From: DATHKG01 sp035489435 | GTDB lineage: Bacteria; Bacteroidota; Bacteroidia; Chitinophagales; Chitinophagaceae | Reading direction: 5' to 3' (one strand) | Assembly (NCBI GenBank): GCA_035489435.1 | Contig: DATHKG010000090.1 | Length of the DNA stretch: 64,000 nucleotides | Shown here: piece by piece, positions 41,177 through 50,571 of the stretch | How the letters are laid out: every line of letters starts with the position of its first letter | How positions within the stretch are numbered: position 1 is the first letter of the stretch | Position numbers and translations under genes: made by a program | Notes under the pieces: model-generated | Told to the model about the DNA's origin: nothing | Databases searched by the model: none | Seen by the model: only the letters and a program-made list of their open reading frames with translations

Positions 41177-43684
41177 TTAAATTCCTCTTCTTTTAGGGCC
41201 GGTTTGTTGGGTTTCGCGGTTCATTTCATTGATGTCGACAGGCTGTGAAAAATCTCCCAGTAGCCATTTTGCATAGTAGTCAGCAAGTACGTAGAAAAAA
41301 TACTCGGTCATATCCGCATAGCCATGACGCTGACCAGGAAGTATAACCAGATCAAAACGTTTGTTCGCTTTTATCAGGGCATTGGCAACGCGGATAGTAT
41401 TTGCAGGATGTACATTGTTGTCGATATCGCCGGTAGTCAGCATCAGGTGACCTTTCAGGTTCTTGGCCAGGTCCGGATTCTTATCGATATTATATACAAA
41501 TGATGTGTCGCCGTTTTCCGCGATTTGTTCTTTCACACCATGATGTTTTTCACTCCACCAACGATTATAAATACTATTATCATGGTTACCGGAAGATGAA
41601 ACTCCTACCTTAAAAAAGTCAGGGTAAACCAGCATTGCGGCAGTACTCATAAAGCCGCCACCGGAATGTCCATGTATCCCGACACGTTCAATATCAATAT
41701 AAGAATGCCTGTCAGCAAGCTGTTCAATGGCCGCTTTCTTATCAGCTAGTCCGTAATCTCTTAGATTTCCATACCCATAGTTATGATACCATTTTGAACG
41801 TCCTGGATTTCCTCCGCGGTTACCAACGGTTACTACCAGAATTCCAAGTTGAGCTATCCGGTCGGTTCTTGCAGCGGGTTGTGTAAATGCCTTGTTCACT
41901 GCTTCAGTTTGAGGACCCGGATAAACATATTCAACAACAGGATACTTTTTTGTGCTGTCAAAATTGTAAGGCTTGTATAATACCCCATACAAATCAGTAA
42001 TACCATCATCAGCCTTAACCTTAAATATTTCAGGGAACTTGTAGCCGGAGGCCATCAGTGAGCTGAAGTCAGCTGTTTCAAGATCAAGAATCTTTTTTCC
42101 TTCAACATTATAAAGGGCAGCTTTAGGTACAGTGTTAACCCTTGAATAGTTATCAACAAAAAAACGATTATTATCGTTCAGGCTTACCGAATGTTCAAAC
42201 TCACCCTTGTCAAGAAGTCGCAGATCGGTACCATCAAAGTTGATTCTGTAAGTGTGCACATAATAGGGATCTTCATTTGGTTCACGTCCGTTACCTTCGA
42301 AATAAAGGATACGTTTCTTTTCGTCGATACCGATTATGTCTTCGCAATGAAACGGACCAGTTGTAATTTGATTTTTAAATTTACCATCGCCGTCATACAA
42401 ATAAAAATGTGCCCAACCATCTCTTTCGCTCCACTCTATTAACTCAGTGCCACCATTAACAAGGCCAAGTCTTCTCAGTTCAACATAGGTGTTCATTCTT
42501 TCTTCTATGAGTGGTTTGACATTGCCAGTATTGATATCAACCACGCAGATGTCGATTCGTTTAAGGTCACGACTGGTACGATTGAAGTATAGCTTTTCGT
42601 TGGTGCCATGCCATAAAGACGGGCGCCAGTCATCGTCACGGTTGCTTTTCAACACCGGCGCCGACCAAAGACCGATATTCTGATCTTTAAATTGTTTAAC
42701 ATCGAGTTCCTTGCTTGTTTTTGCATTGATATCAAACACGAGCATGTGTTCAATAGGAGCTTCTTTTTCTCCAGGCATCTGGTATTTATATGTTTCCAGT
42801 GTTGGCCTGGGCTCCGCAACGCTGTTTATAACCCATAGTTCTTTAACACTGCGTTGATCCACACGATTTATCACAAAATGTTTAGAATCGGGTGACCATA
42901 AGATACCTGAGGGTTTGCGCTTATTTTTATTTTTTATCTTTTCAACATTGTTTTCATTACCCATGCCACCACCGCCATAAGAATAATACTCAACACCATC
43001 TGTTGTAAGTTTTGTTTCAGCAATGGTAGTATCGTCTTCATTTTTCATGGCCTTTTCATAGTTAGCCTGATCCATGAAATAGAGATTATTGTTTTTTGTG
43101 AAAACAATTGTTTTTTTATCTGGCGACACAGATGCCCACCGCTGATTTCTTTTCGGCTTTTTGTAGTCTGTCAGTTCAATTAATTTGCCGGTAGCCAGCT
43201 CGTACTCGAAATAAAATGTTTTTATCTCTTTTCTGCCGGGCACTTTCTTTTTTGAAGTAGTATCCTGTTTTACCGTTGAATCTTTTATTTCAACTTCAAG
43301 TGAACTCTTCACCTGGAACTGTATACTATTTTCATTTTTTATAAACTGGATACTATCAATAAGCAAGTGTTGTGCATCAAAAGGATCCCTCACAATCTTT
43401 GTTAATTCGGCAGCCATTTTATCGTTGTCGAACATTATCTTTTTCTGGCCGGTTACCGGGTCCACGATATACCATTTTTTTCCTTCAGTGGTTTCATAAG
43501 AATACCAAAAACGATCAGAACTCTTCAGCCAATGTGGATCTACAGAAGTACTGAAGACCATTCTTTCGAGTTTGCCGGTCGAAAATCTGGAAGCCAGCTG
43601 GTAGTTTGCTTTTTCAGCAGGTTGCTGTTGAGCGGTAGCAGACATACCTACGCTTAAAAGCATGATTGCAATTAATCTTTTCAA
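41177..43684 (-). CDS. S9 family peptidase, dipeptidyl-peptidase IV-like (longer paralog)
   Basis: This is an 835-residue exported serine peptidase. MKRLIAIMLLSVGMSATAQ is a signal peptide, but its first codon is TTG. The propeller domain spans the first 550 residues and the alpha/beta hydrolase domain the rest. The nucleophile elbow is GIHGHSGGGFMSTAAML, the Asp lies in TTGDIDNNVHPANTIRV, and the His in LPGQRHGYADMTEYF. It probably releases dipeptides in the periplasm. The N-terminal part has an inserted Lys-rich loop (KKKVPGRKEI) not present in its divergent paralog at 44147. The T-T of the TTG belongs to a palindromic repeat arm. Confidence 0.9.
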   Translation of the reverse strand: MKRLIAIMLLSVGMSATAQQQPAEKANYQLASRFSTGKLERMVFSTSVDPHWLKSSDRFWYSYETTEGKKWYIVDPVTGQKKIMFDNDKMAAELTKIVRDPFDAQHLLIDSIQFIKNENSIQFQVKSSLEVEIKDSTVKQDTTSKKKVPGRKEIKTFYFEYELATGKLIELTDYKKPKRNQRWASVSPDKKTIVFTKNNNLYFMDQANYEKAMKNEDDTTIAETKLTTDGVEYYSYGGGGMGNENNVEKIKNKNKRKPSGILWSPDSKHFVINRVDQRSVKELWVINSVAEPRPTLETYKYQMPGEKEAPIEHMLVFDINAKTSKELDVKQFKDQNIGLWSAPVLKSNRDDDWRPSLWHGTNEKLYFNRTSRDLKRIDICVVDINTGNVKPLIEERMNTYVELRRLGLVNGGTELIEWSERDGWAHFYLYDGDGKFKNQITTGPFHCEDIIGIDEKKRILYFEGNGREPNEDPYYVHTYRINFDGTDLRLLDKGEFEHSVSLNDNNRFFVDNYSRVNTVPKAALYNVEGKKILDLETADFSSLMASGYKFPEIFKVKADDGITDLYGVLYKPYNFDSTKKYPVVEYVYPGPQTEAVNKAFTQPAARTDRIAQLGILVVTVGNRGGNPGRSKWYHNYGYGNLRDYGLADKKAAIEQLADRHSYIDIERVGIHGHSGGGFMSTAAMLVYPDFFKVGVSSSGNHDNSIYNRWWSEKHHGVKEQIAENGDTSFVYNIDKNPDLAKNLKGHLMLTTGDIDNNVHPANTIRVANALIKANKRFDLVILPGQRHGYADMTEYFFYVLADYYAKWLLGDFSQPVDINEMNRETQQTGPKRRGI

Positions 43685-43718
43685 GAGAGTTATGAATTAT
43701 GAGTTATGAATTATGAAA
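43683..43718. repeat. single arm of the AAGAGA...TTATGAA repeat family
   Basis: This is 36 bp beginning AAGAGAGTTATGAATTATGA, 35 of 36 identical to the arm at 26104. No facing arm is present; a decayed stretch (TATGAATTAGGAGTTATGAA) follows. It begins two bases inside the TTG start codon of the S9 peptidase gene. Confidence 0.8.
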
Positions 43719-44146
43719 ACTTAAATATGAATTAGGAGTTATGAATGTACTTCCTTATTCGGAATTTCCTGTTCGATAGTTAAATTTTATATAAGTCTGA
43801 GTTTAAATTTATTCGCGTCAGGCACAAATTAACCACTCGGCTTCACTCACCACTTACCACTCACAACTCACAACTTAGTCTACGTTGTTTCCGGGTTCCA
43901 GCACCTAAGTATTCTTATGTAAACGAATTATATATGACGATAAAGTGGAAAATATTCAAACATGTTAAAGCTCCGCAATAATTCAAATAAAAAAAATACT
44001 ACATTCCGGGCACTACATATTCCGGGCACTTAGAGGTTAGCGCATAGGCCGGGAAACTTAATTATTCCTCTTATTGCGTATCTTTCAACCTTACACATTT
44101 CATTTTCAATCGGGTCTCCATCCCTTCTAAACAGTCACATATTCCA
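43719..44146. other. divergent spacer between two S9 peptidase genes
   Basis: This spacer of about 430 bp has no coding potential. It contains the remains of the repeat arm, a CACTCACCACTTACCACTCA stretch with short direct repeats near 43845, and two copies of ATTCCGGGCACTA(C/G)-like sequence near 44003 and 44020. Promoters for both genes must lie here, but no clear TAnnTTTG box was seen. Confidence 0.55.
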
Positions 44147-46474
44147 ATGAATAAGCATCTGATTACGGCAGGCTTAATTGCCTTTTCAATTTCTGTATCC
44201 GCTCAATCACCCACAGTACTTACAGCAAAAGATTATCAACACGCGGAAAGCTTTCTTTCTTACAAAACCGAGTCATTGGTTTCAAGAAATAATCTACGCC
44301 CTAATTGGATGGCCGGAGATAAACTATGGTATCTCGTTACAACTGAGAAGGGTAATGAATTTGTAATGGTTGATCCAGCGAAAAAGACAAAATCTGCGGC
44401 CTTTGATCAAACGCAATTAGCAGCTGCGCTTTCAAAAGTTTCAGGCAAAACTTATGACGCACAAAAATTACCTTTCCAGGTTATCCTACCTTCTTCAGAT
44501 GGAAAAAGCATTTCATTTGTTGCCGATGGCAAAAAATGGAAATTCGATCTTAAATCACATGAGATTACCACAGATACATCAGCATCAGTAATACCTGCAC
44601 AGCCTGCGGTTATGGGAAGAAGGGCTGGCGGTAACGATGTTTTTTCTCCTGATGGCAAGAAAGCCGTCTTTATCAAAAACTGGAACCTTTGGGTACGTGA
44701 TCTTGCAACGAAAAAAGAAACACAACTCACAACTGATGGCATTGAAAACTTCGGTTATGCCACTGACAATGCCGGCTGGTCAATGAGTGACAGGCCCGTT
44801 GTGAGATGGTCTCCTGATTCTAAGAAAGTAGCAACCTTTCAACAGGACCAGCGCAACATAAGTGACATGTACCTGGTTACAACAAATGTTGGAAAGCCGA
44901 ACCTGAAGACGTGGAAATATCCTTTACCGGGCGATAAGAATATCGTAATGATTCATCGTGTTGTGATTGATGTTGAAAACGCAAAAGTGATTCGCTTCCA
45001 GATCCCACCTGATGCACATCGTGCAACTTTAAGCGATGATATTTCAAGCAGCGGAACATTCGATGATATAGACTGGAAGGCAGATGGTTCAGAAGTCGCA
45101 TTTTTATCCACTTCCCGCGATCACAAACAGGAAAAGTTCAGGATTGCTGATGCTAATACCGGCGCTATCCGCGATGTTTTTGAAGAAGTTGTAAAAACAC
45201 AATACGAGTCAGGCAGAGGTTTTATCAACTGGAGATACCTGCCCGCCAGCAATGAAATCCTTTGGTATTCCGAGCGTGACGACTGGGGTCATATGTATTT
45301 GTATGATGCGAAGACAGGACAGCTTAAAAACCAGGTTACAAAAGGAGAATTTGTTGTCGCCCGCCTGTTGGATGTTGATGAGAAGAACCGCCAGATCTTG
45401 TTTACAGCCGTTGGACGCGAACCGGGTAATCCTTATTTCCAGCATCTTTATCGAATTGGTTTTGATGGAAAAAATCTGAAGCACCTTACCCCGGTGAATG
45501 GTAACCACACAGTATCTCTTTCTCCTTCAAAAAAATATTTCATCGATACCTATTCACAACCCGATACCCCTTCAGTAACTGTATTAAGAGATTTAAACGG
45601 GAAGTTGATGGTTGAACTGGAAAAAGCAGATATTTCAAAACTGGTTGCACAGGGATGGAAGGCACCAAAGCCGGTTAAAGTAAAAGCAGGAGATGGAAAA
45701 ACAGATATATATGGACTGGTATTCACTCCATCAAATATGGAAGCTGGCATTAAATATCCTGTTATCGATTATATCTATCCGGGCCCACAAGGCGGTAGTG
45801 TCGGCAGCTGGTCGTTCTCTGCTTCAAGAGGCGACCACCAGGCACTAGCTGAGTTGGGTTTTATAGTGGTGGTGATAGAAGGCACAAGTAATCCATATCG
45901 TTCAAAAAGCTTTCATGATATGAGCTATGGCAACATGGCCGAAAACACGCTGCCAGACCAGATTGCAGCAATCAGGCAACTATCAAAGCAATATCCAATT
46001 GATACGAATAAGGTTGGAATATGGGGACATTCCGGTGGAGGTTTTGCAACCGCTGCGGCCATGTTCCGTTACCCTGACTTTTTTAAAGTTGGCATTTCTG
46101 AATCAGGTAATCATGACAACAGGAACTATGAAGATGACTGGGGCGAGAGATACAATGGACTTGCTGAAAACTCAGATTATGAAGCACAGGCAAATCAGAA
46201 CTATGCAAAAAATTTAAAAGGAAAGTTGATGCTGGCTCATGGTATGCTTGATAACAATGTACCGCCATACAATACCTTACTTGTTGTTGAAGCGCTGAAT
46301 AAGGCAAACAAGGATTATGATCTTGTTATTTTCCCAAACAGCCCGCATGGATATGGACCATATTCTCCTTATATGATGCGACGTCGTTGGGATTATTTCG
46401 TAAAGCACCTCCGTGGAGTTGAGCCGCCAAAAGAATTTCAGTTTAATGCGCCTCAGTCACAAAGAGCTTTTTAA
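44147..46474 (+). CDS. S9 family peptidase, dipeptidyl-peptidase IV-like (shorter paralog)
   Basis: This is a 775-residue exported serine peptidase with signal peptide MNKHLITAGLIAFSISVSAQ. The propeller domain is followed by the hydrolase domain: nucleophile in GIWGHSGGGFATAAAMF, Asp in AHGMLDNNVPPYNTLLV, His in FPNSPHGYGPYSPYM. It shares the overall layout of the divergent gene at 41177 but lacks the Lys-rich insertion. The His region differs (NSPHGY against GQRHGY), so substrate preference may differ. Its stop overlaps the stop of the convergent epimerase gene by 4 bp. Confidence 0.9.
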   Translation: MNKHLITAGLIAFSISVSAQSPTVLTAKDYQHAESFLSYKTESLVSRNNLRPNWMAGDKLWYLVTTEKGNEFVMVDPAKKTKSAAFDQTQLAAALSKVSGKTYDAQKLPFQVILPSSDGKSISFVADGKKWKFDLKSHEITTDTSASVIPAQPAVMGRRAGGNDVFSPDGKKAVFIKNWNLWVRDLATKKETQLTTDGIENFGYATDNAGWSMSDRPVVRWSPDSKKVATFQQDQRNISDMYLVTTNVGKPNLKTWKYPLPGDKNIVMIHRVVIDVENAKVIRFQIPPDAHRATLSDDISSSGTFDDIDWKADGSEVAFLSTSRDHKQEKFRIADANTGAIRDVFEEVVKTQYESGRGFINWRYLPASNEILWYSERDDWGHMYLYDAKTGQLKNQVTKGEFVVARLLDVDEKNRQILFTAVGREPGNPYFQHLYRIGFDGKNLKHLTPVNGNHTVSLSPSKKYFIDTYSQPDTPSVTVLRDLNGKLMVELEKADISKLVAQGWKAPKPVKVKAGDGKTDIYGLVFTPSNMEAGIKYPVIDYIYPGPQGGSVGSWSFSASRGDHQALAELGFIVVVIEGTSNPYRSKSFHDMSYGNMAENTLPDQIAAIRQLSKQYPIDTNKVGIWGHSGGGFATAAAMFRYPDFFKVGISESGNHDNRNYEDDWGERYNGLAENSDYEAQANQNYAKNLKGKLMLAHGMLDNNVPPYNTLLVVEALNKANKDYDLVIFPNSPHGYGPYSPYMMRRRWDYFVKHLRGVEPPKEFQFNAPQSQRAF

Positions 46475-47400
46475 TGTGTCAGATACCATTGTGCGGTCTT
46501 TTTAATTGCTTCCTCATAACTGGTTGGCTCCATCCTGAACTCGCGTTCGAATTTGGAAGAGTCAAATAGAAATGGAAATTCATCCTGGTAATGCATTTCA
46601 TAGATTTCACGAAGAAATGGATTAAAGAAGCCAATTAATTTCAAAACGAACTTTGGTAAAACAGTGAACTTCTCTTCTGCACCCATATATTTTGCAGCAA
46701 GCTCTATAAATTCTTTTCCGGTTAAAGGAGGTTTTACTGCGGGAAGGTGCCAGACCTGCCCATAAGCTGATTCCGTCATTGCAAGTTTATATAGAGATTC
46801 TGCAGCATCCGGTACATAATTATAGGACCTTGGCACTTCAGCGTTGATAAACCACTGTGCTTTTTTCTTTTTCTTCATGTTGCTAAAAACGAGGGTTCCG
46901 GCAGCACTTTTATCAGTAACTCCAGGACCATAAAAGTCTACTGCGCGCGCAATGATGGCTTTAATTGTCCCCGCCTTCATTTCGTCCTGAAGCATAGTAG
47001 CAATCGCCGCCCTGACCTTGCCTTTCCGGCTGATGGGCTTGTATGGAGTTGTTTCGGATATATAACCATGCACGCGACCATACATATAAGCATTATCAAA
47101 GTATACCAGCTTTGCACCGCTTGCTTTACAAGCATCAATCACATTTCTCATGATCACCGGCCAGTCCCTTTCCCAGACCTTCGCTTCATATTTAAGCCCG
47201 ATTAACAGGTATACTATATCTGCACCTTTTACTGCTTCAAAAACCTTATCCCGGTCCAATACATCAGCGGCAAAGGTTTCAGCGCCCTCAACCTGCATAG
47301 CACGTCTTGAAACCAGCCGCAAATCTTCGCCATTTTTTTGAATGAGAGGTATCAGCGCGTTTCCGATTGTCCCGTTTGCACCAAGTAAAATATGATTCAA
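46471..47400 (-). CDS. NAD-dependent epimerase/dehydratase family protein
   Basis: This is a 309-residue protein with an atypical short-chain dehydrogenase fold: ILLGANGTIGNALI is the dinucleotide-binding loop, DIVYLLIG follows, and LVYFDNAYMYGR holds the Tyr region (Tyr-Met-Tyr-Gly) near residue 106. The catalytic YxxxK is not evident, so the reaction may be reduction of a small substrate or none. The start is TTG (MNHILLGANG by alignment), with its first two bases in a palindromic repeat arm. The 3' end overlaps the S9 peptidase gene by 4 bp. Confidence 0.82.
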   Translation of the reverse strand: MNHILLGANGTIGNALIPLIQKNGEDLRLVSRRAMQVEGAETFAADVLDRDKVFEAVKGADIVYLLIGLKYEAKVWERDWPVIMRNVIDACKASGAKLVYFDNAYMYGRVHGYISETTPYKPISRKGKVRAAIATMLQDEMKAGTIKAIIARAVDFYGPGVTDKSAAGTLVFSNMKKKKKAQWFINAEVPRSYNYVPDAAESLYKLAMTESAYGQVWHLPAVKPPLTGKEFIELAAKYMGAEEKFTVLPKFVLKLIGFFNPFLREIYEMHYQDEFPFLFDSSKFEREFRMEPTSYEEAIKKTAQWYLTH

Positions 47401-47434
47401 GAGAATTATGAATTATGAGTTATGAATTATGAAA
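47399..47434. repeat. single arm of the AAGAGA...TTATGAA repeat family
   Basis: This is 36 bp beginning AAGAGAATTATGAATTATGA, identical to the outer arm of the hairpin at 41055. It starts two bases inside the TTG start codon of the epimerase gene. No facing arm is present. Confidence 0.8.
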
Positions 47435-47611
47435 CCAGTACAAGAGTTTAATAACAAGAAGCACTATGTAATATGCCAGATTGAAATTATCTTGTAACCA
47501 TGATTTGCAAGCTCAGAAAATCTTCTTATCATAATATGCCAGGTTCTGATTAATTTCCTAAATCCAAAACTATCTCACAGTTTACAATATGCAAATAAAG
47601 AGTTTTTTAGT

Positions 47612-47932
47612 GTGTCTGATGGGATCATAGCTGGTTTTGTTTCAATCGGCATAATCACCACTTCAGTATATATAGGCTTAAGAAAACGCTCAGTATCAAA
47701 AGGCGTGAACGCATTTATTATGACTTGTACATCCCTGTTTGGAATAATCTCCGGGGGGATTTCAACCCTGGTATTGAACAAGATTTATACCTGGACTACT
47801 ACAGGTCCGGCTATTGCCACCGGTATTGTGGCCGGCCTCCTGGGGGGATTGATCCTTGGCCTTTTTATCAACCGGATGTTCGCTCTTCTCATAAACTTCA
47901 CAGATAAAAAATTCGGGATCACAGCGAAGTAA
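47612..47932 (+). CDS. small membrane protein of unknown function
   Basis: This 106-residue protein has three hydrophobic segments (IIAGFVSIGIITTSVYIGL, AFIMTCTSLFGIISGGISTL and AIATGIVAGLLGGLILGLFI) and a short polar C-terminus. It starts with GTG; no better start lies upstream. An antisense frame of 68 codons in the same place is less protein-like. The family is unknown; the Gly-rich helices recall small membrane-inserted proteins of unknown role. Confidence that it is a gene is moderate. Confidence 0.5.
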   Translation: MSDGIIAGFVSIGIITTSVYIGLRKRSVSKGVNAFIMTCTSLFGIISGGISTLVLNKIYTWTTTGPAIATGIVAGLLGGLILGLFINRMFALLINFTDKKFGITAK

Positions 47933-48039
47933 TTTGGATTCGCAGCTAAATAATTGCGGCTTTTATTATTAAATAAATTGAAGATTATCACTTAGTTTCA
48001 TCCCGGTTTATTCACTTTTATTGATTCAATTATTGCTGT

Positions 48040-49356
48040 ATGAAAAAAACAAGAAGAGCATTCCTGACCGATTCTTCCAGGCTCCTCACCACTGGTGCTA
48101 TCGCAAGTGTTTTCCCCCAATCAGGAATTGCCAGCTTAGGCGCTAACGAAAAAATCCGCATTGCATTAATCGGTGCCAACAGCCAGGGCAACTGGAACCT
48201 GGTGCAGGCATTAAAACAGCCTGATGTGGAATGCGCTGCCATTTGCGATATTGATGAATCAGTGTTGTCAAAACGTATAGATGAAATAACAAAACTGCAG
48301 GGCAAAAAACCACTGCAATACAGCGACTACCGAAAGATGCTTGAAAATAAAGACATTGATGCGGTCATCATCGGAACACCGGATCACTGGCATTGTCTTC
48401 AGTTGATAGATAGTGTAATGGCTGGCAAACATGTTTATGTGGAGAAGCCAATTGCCAACAGTGTTTATGAATGCGATCAGATGGTTAAAGCGGTCAGACG
48501 CTATAAAAAAATTGTACAGGTTGGACAGCAACAAAGAAGCGGTGACCATTGGAAGACTGCCATGGACTTTATGAAAGAAGGGAAATTAGGTGATCTCAGG
48601 AAAATAAATATCTGGGCAAACTTCAATTACGGTATTGGACAACCGAAGATGGCAGATTCCACTGTTCCGCCAGGTGTTGACTTTGATAAATGGCTCGGCC
48701 CGGCACCGGCCAGAAGATTTAATAAAAATCGTTTCCATGGCTCATGGCGAATGTTCTGGAACTATGGTGGTGGATTGATGACTGATTGGGGAGTGCACCT
48801 GATGGATATGGCTCTCTGGGCGAAAGACACAAAATCACTTCCGCTTAAAGTGTCTTCTACTGGCGGCAACTTTGCCTTCCCGGATCACGCCCATGAAACT
48901 TTTGATACCATGAGTGTTCAATATGCCATGCCTGGTTATAACATCAGCTACGAACATTCGGCAGGAATACAAACAGGTCCCTATGGCAAAAGTTATGGAC
49001 TTTCATTCGTTGGTAATAATGGGACCATTGTAATTGATCGCGGATCATGGGACCTTATTCCTGAAGGTGAAAAAGATAAATTGAAGGTTCCGTCCATGCC
49101 ACGACAAACAGGAACCGACTCTCATGGTATACATCTTAAAAATTGGATCGATTGTATGAGGTCGGGTAATGAGCCGATTTGCCCGATCGAAACAGGCAGG
49201 CTGGCCGCTGTTTATTGCCATATGGGAAATATAGCTTTGCGGTCCGGGTCCTCGCTTGTATGGGATGACAAGTCACAGAACTTTGGTGATAATAAAGCTG
49301 CGAATGCTTTGCTTAAACCGGTTTACAGAAAGCCTTATGTTTTGCCTCAGCTTTGA
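48040..49356 (+). CDS. Gfo/Idh/MocA family oxidoreductase, Tat-exported
   Basis: This is a 438-residue protein. The N-terminus (MKKTRRAFLTDSSRLLTTGA) is a twin-arginine signal. The dinucleotide fold begins with IRIALIGANSQGNWNLV, then IDAVIIGTPDHWHCLQLIDS and GKHVYVEKPIANSVYECDQM with the conserved EKP. The C-terminal catalytic half has GGGLMTDWGVHLMDMALW. Tat export with a bound NAD(P) is common for this group in Bacteroidota, which modify sugars or inositol in the periplasm. Substrate unknown. It is a single gene followed by a long non-coding region. Confidence 0.9.
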   Translation: MKKTRRAFLTDSSRLLTTGAIASVFPQSGIASLGANEKIRIALIGANSQGNWNLVQALKQPDVECAAICDIDESVLSKRIDEITKLQGKKPLQYSDYRKMLENKDIDAVIIGTPDHWHCLQLIDSVMAGKHVYVEKPIANSVYECDQMVKAVRRYKKIVQVGQQQRSGDHWKTAMDFMKEGKLGDLRKINIWANFNYGIGQPKMADSTVPPGVDFDKWLGPAPARRFNKNRFHGSWRMFWNYGGGLMTDWGVHLMDMALWAKDTKSLPLKVSSTGGNFAFPDHAHETFDTMSVQYAMPGYNISYEHSAGIQTGPYGKSYGLSFVGNNGTIVIDRGSWDLIPEGEKDKLKVPSMPRQTGTDSHGIHLKNWIDCMRSGNEPICPIETGRLAAVYCHMGNIALRSGSSLVWDDKSQNFGDNKAANALLKPVYRKPYVLPQL

Positions 49357-49424
49357 TCGCTGTTCTGTTTTGAATTTTTGTATCGCCTCTTGCTGCAACA
49401 GTTTTATTGCATTCCTTCACTCCG

Positions 49425-49633
49425 TTGGGAGCGGGATTGTGCCGTTTTGCGGCTGTGTCCCGTGGTTAATACCTTTGCTCATGCCGTGAGTGGTTCTTGT
49501 CTTCGGTCTTCTGCGGGGCCCTGATCAGCTTTGTTAGGGTTTCTTCAAGTGCTGGTTGCAATATCCCCCTGATCGGCTTCAGTAACGCTGACCACGGTAC
49601 GAAGGCCGCGCAAAGGCACAATCCCGCTCCCAA
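49425..49633. repeat. inverted-repeat element 1 with 72-bp core
   Basis: TTGGGAGCGGGATTGTGCC at 49425-49443 is repeated exactly in reverse complement at 49615-49633. Imperfect pairing extends the arms to about 42 bp (to 49466 and from 49591). The enclosed core, 49519-49590, begins CCCTGATCAGCTTTGTTAGG and contains a second CCCTGATCGGCTT. The core matches the one at 50416-50487 in reverse orientation at 54 of 72 positions without gaps. Confidence 0.75.
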
Positions 49634-49859
49634 CTAGCACATCCACTTGGGGGAATATCATACTAGTCATATCAATTCTTACCAGTCCGCTATAGCAGGC
49701 TTCACTGTCCCGTCATTCAATCAGCATCAAATCTTGTGTATAAGCCAATCACTTATTTAGCGAGAGAAGACAAAGTGAGTTGATATCCGGTTTTGCAATT
49801 CCCTTCCCGATCTAATATACAAACCAATCTCACCCTCACATTCCATTGGAGGAGATAAC

Positions 49860-49972
49860 GCTGCCATCTGCAAAAAAACGCCGCGTGCAAATGCTGCCAC
49901 CCGCAAACGCAGCCATCCGCAAACTTTGCTATCCGTAAACGTTGCTACCCATAAACGCTGTCATCCACAAGC
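49860..49972. repeat. 16-bp degenerate tandem array
   Basis: Five contiguous units lie from 49893: GCTGCCACCCGCAAAC, GCAGCCATCCGCAAAC, TTTGCTATCCGTAAAC, GTTGCTACCCATAAAC and GCTGTCATCCACAAGC. An additional earlier unit starts at 49860. The pattern is RYTGCYAYCCRYAAAC. It is degenerate throughout, with no conserved spacer, so it is not a CRISPR. Confidence 0.75.
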
Positions 49973-50381
49973 ACTAAATCATTACTGCGCTGAATCATTG
50001 CCAGGCTGGAACGAGCAATCGATACAATACCCATCGTTATTTTTTCCTTGACGCTATGGGAAATATTATTAATGCACTGTTACCAGATTGCTTGCGGATT
50101 AAAGATTGTTTGCCAATTAGATGAAAAGAGTGCAAATGCAGCGATGCGCAACCGAAATTTCGGTAGCTTAGATTGTTGCAAATGGATTTTGCCAATCGTT
50201 TTTCCGATAACCAGATGGCTGGCAACAGTAATTCAGAGAACGGTAACACAGCAATGTCATTTCAATTTCTGCAATGCCGATAATGTCAATGCCGGTTATT
50301 GCAATAAGTGAATGGCGAATTTTGTTGTACAAGTCGCGTATCCCCTAAGTGAACGAGACTAGAAGGTGCAGGATGGGCCTG

Positions 50382-50571
50382 AGGTTGGTTTGATTTGCCA
50401 CATTCGATTCCTGGGCGGAGTTACTAAAGCTGATCAGGGCGGGACAGCAACTACCGCTGGAAGCATACCTAACAAAGCCGATCAAGGCACTAAAAGCTGA
50501 CCGGAGACAACAGCAGCCACCGGCATGAGCAAACAAACTAAGCAGGAATCACAGTGGCAAATCAACCCAAC
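50382..50571. repeat. inverted-repeat element 2 with the same 72-bp core, opposite orientation
   Basis: Arms GGTTGGTTTGATTTGCCAC (from 50382) and its imperfect reverse complement ending at 50571 enclose the core copy at 50416-50487. Pairing continues outward through GGATGGGCC and GGCCCATCC, reaching roughly 50355 and 50600. The arms differ in sequence from those of element 1, although the core is related. Confidence 0.7.

Noticed and set aside
47575..47781. Minus-strand frame of 68 codons opposite the small membrane protein
   Set aside because: Contains no helix pattern and many charged breaks; the plus-strand frame has three regular hydrophobic segments.
49860..49972. Possible CRISPR array
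   Set aside because: The 16-bp units are contiguous and degenerate, without conserved repeats separated by unique spacers, and no cas gene is present.
50345..50536. Minus-strand 63-codon frame over element 2 of the non-coding region
   Set aside because: It follows the repeat core; a similar peptide can be read from element 1, but arms and pairing explain the sequence better than a protein does.
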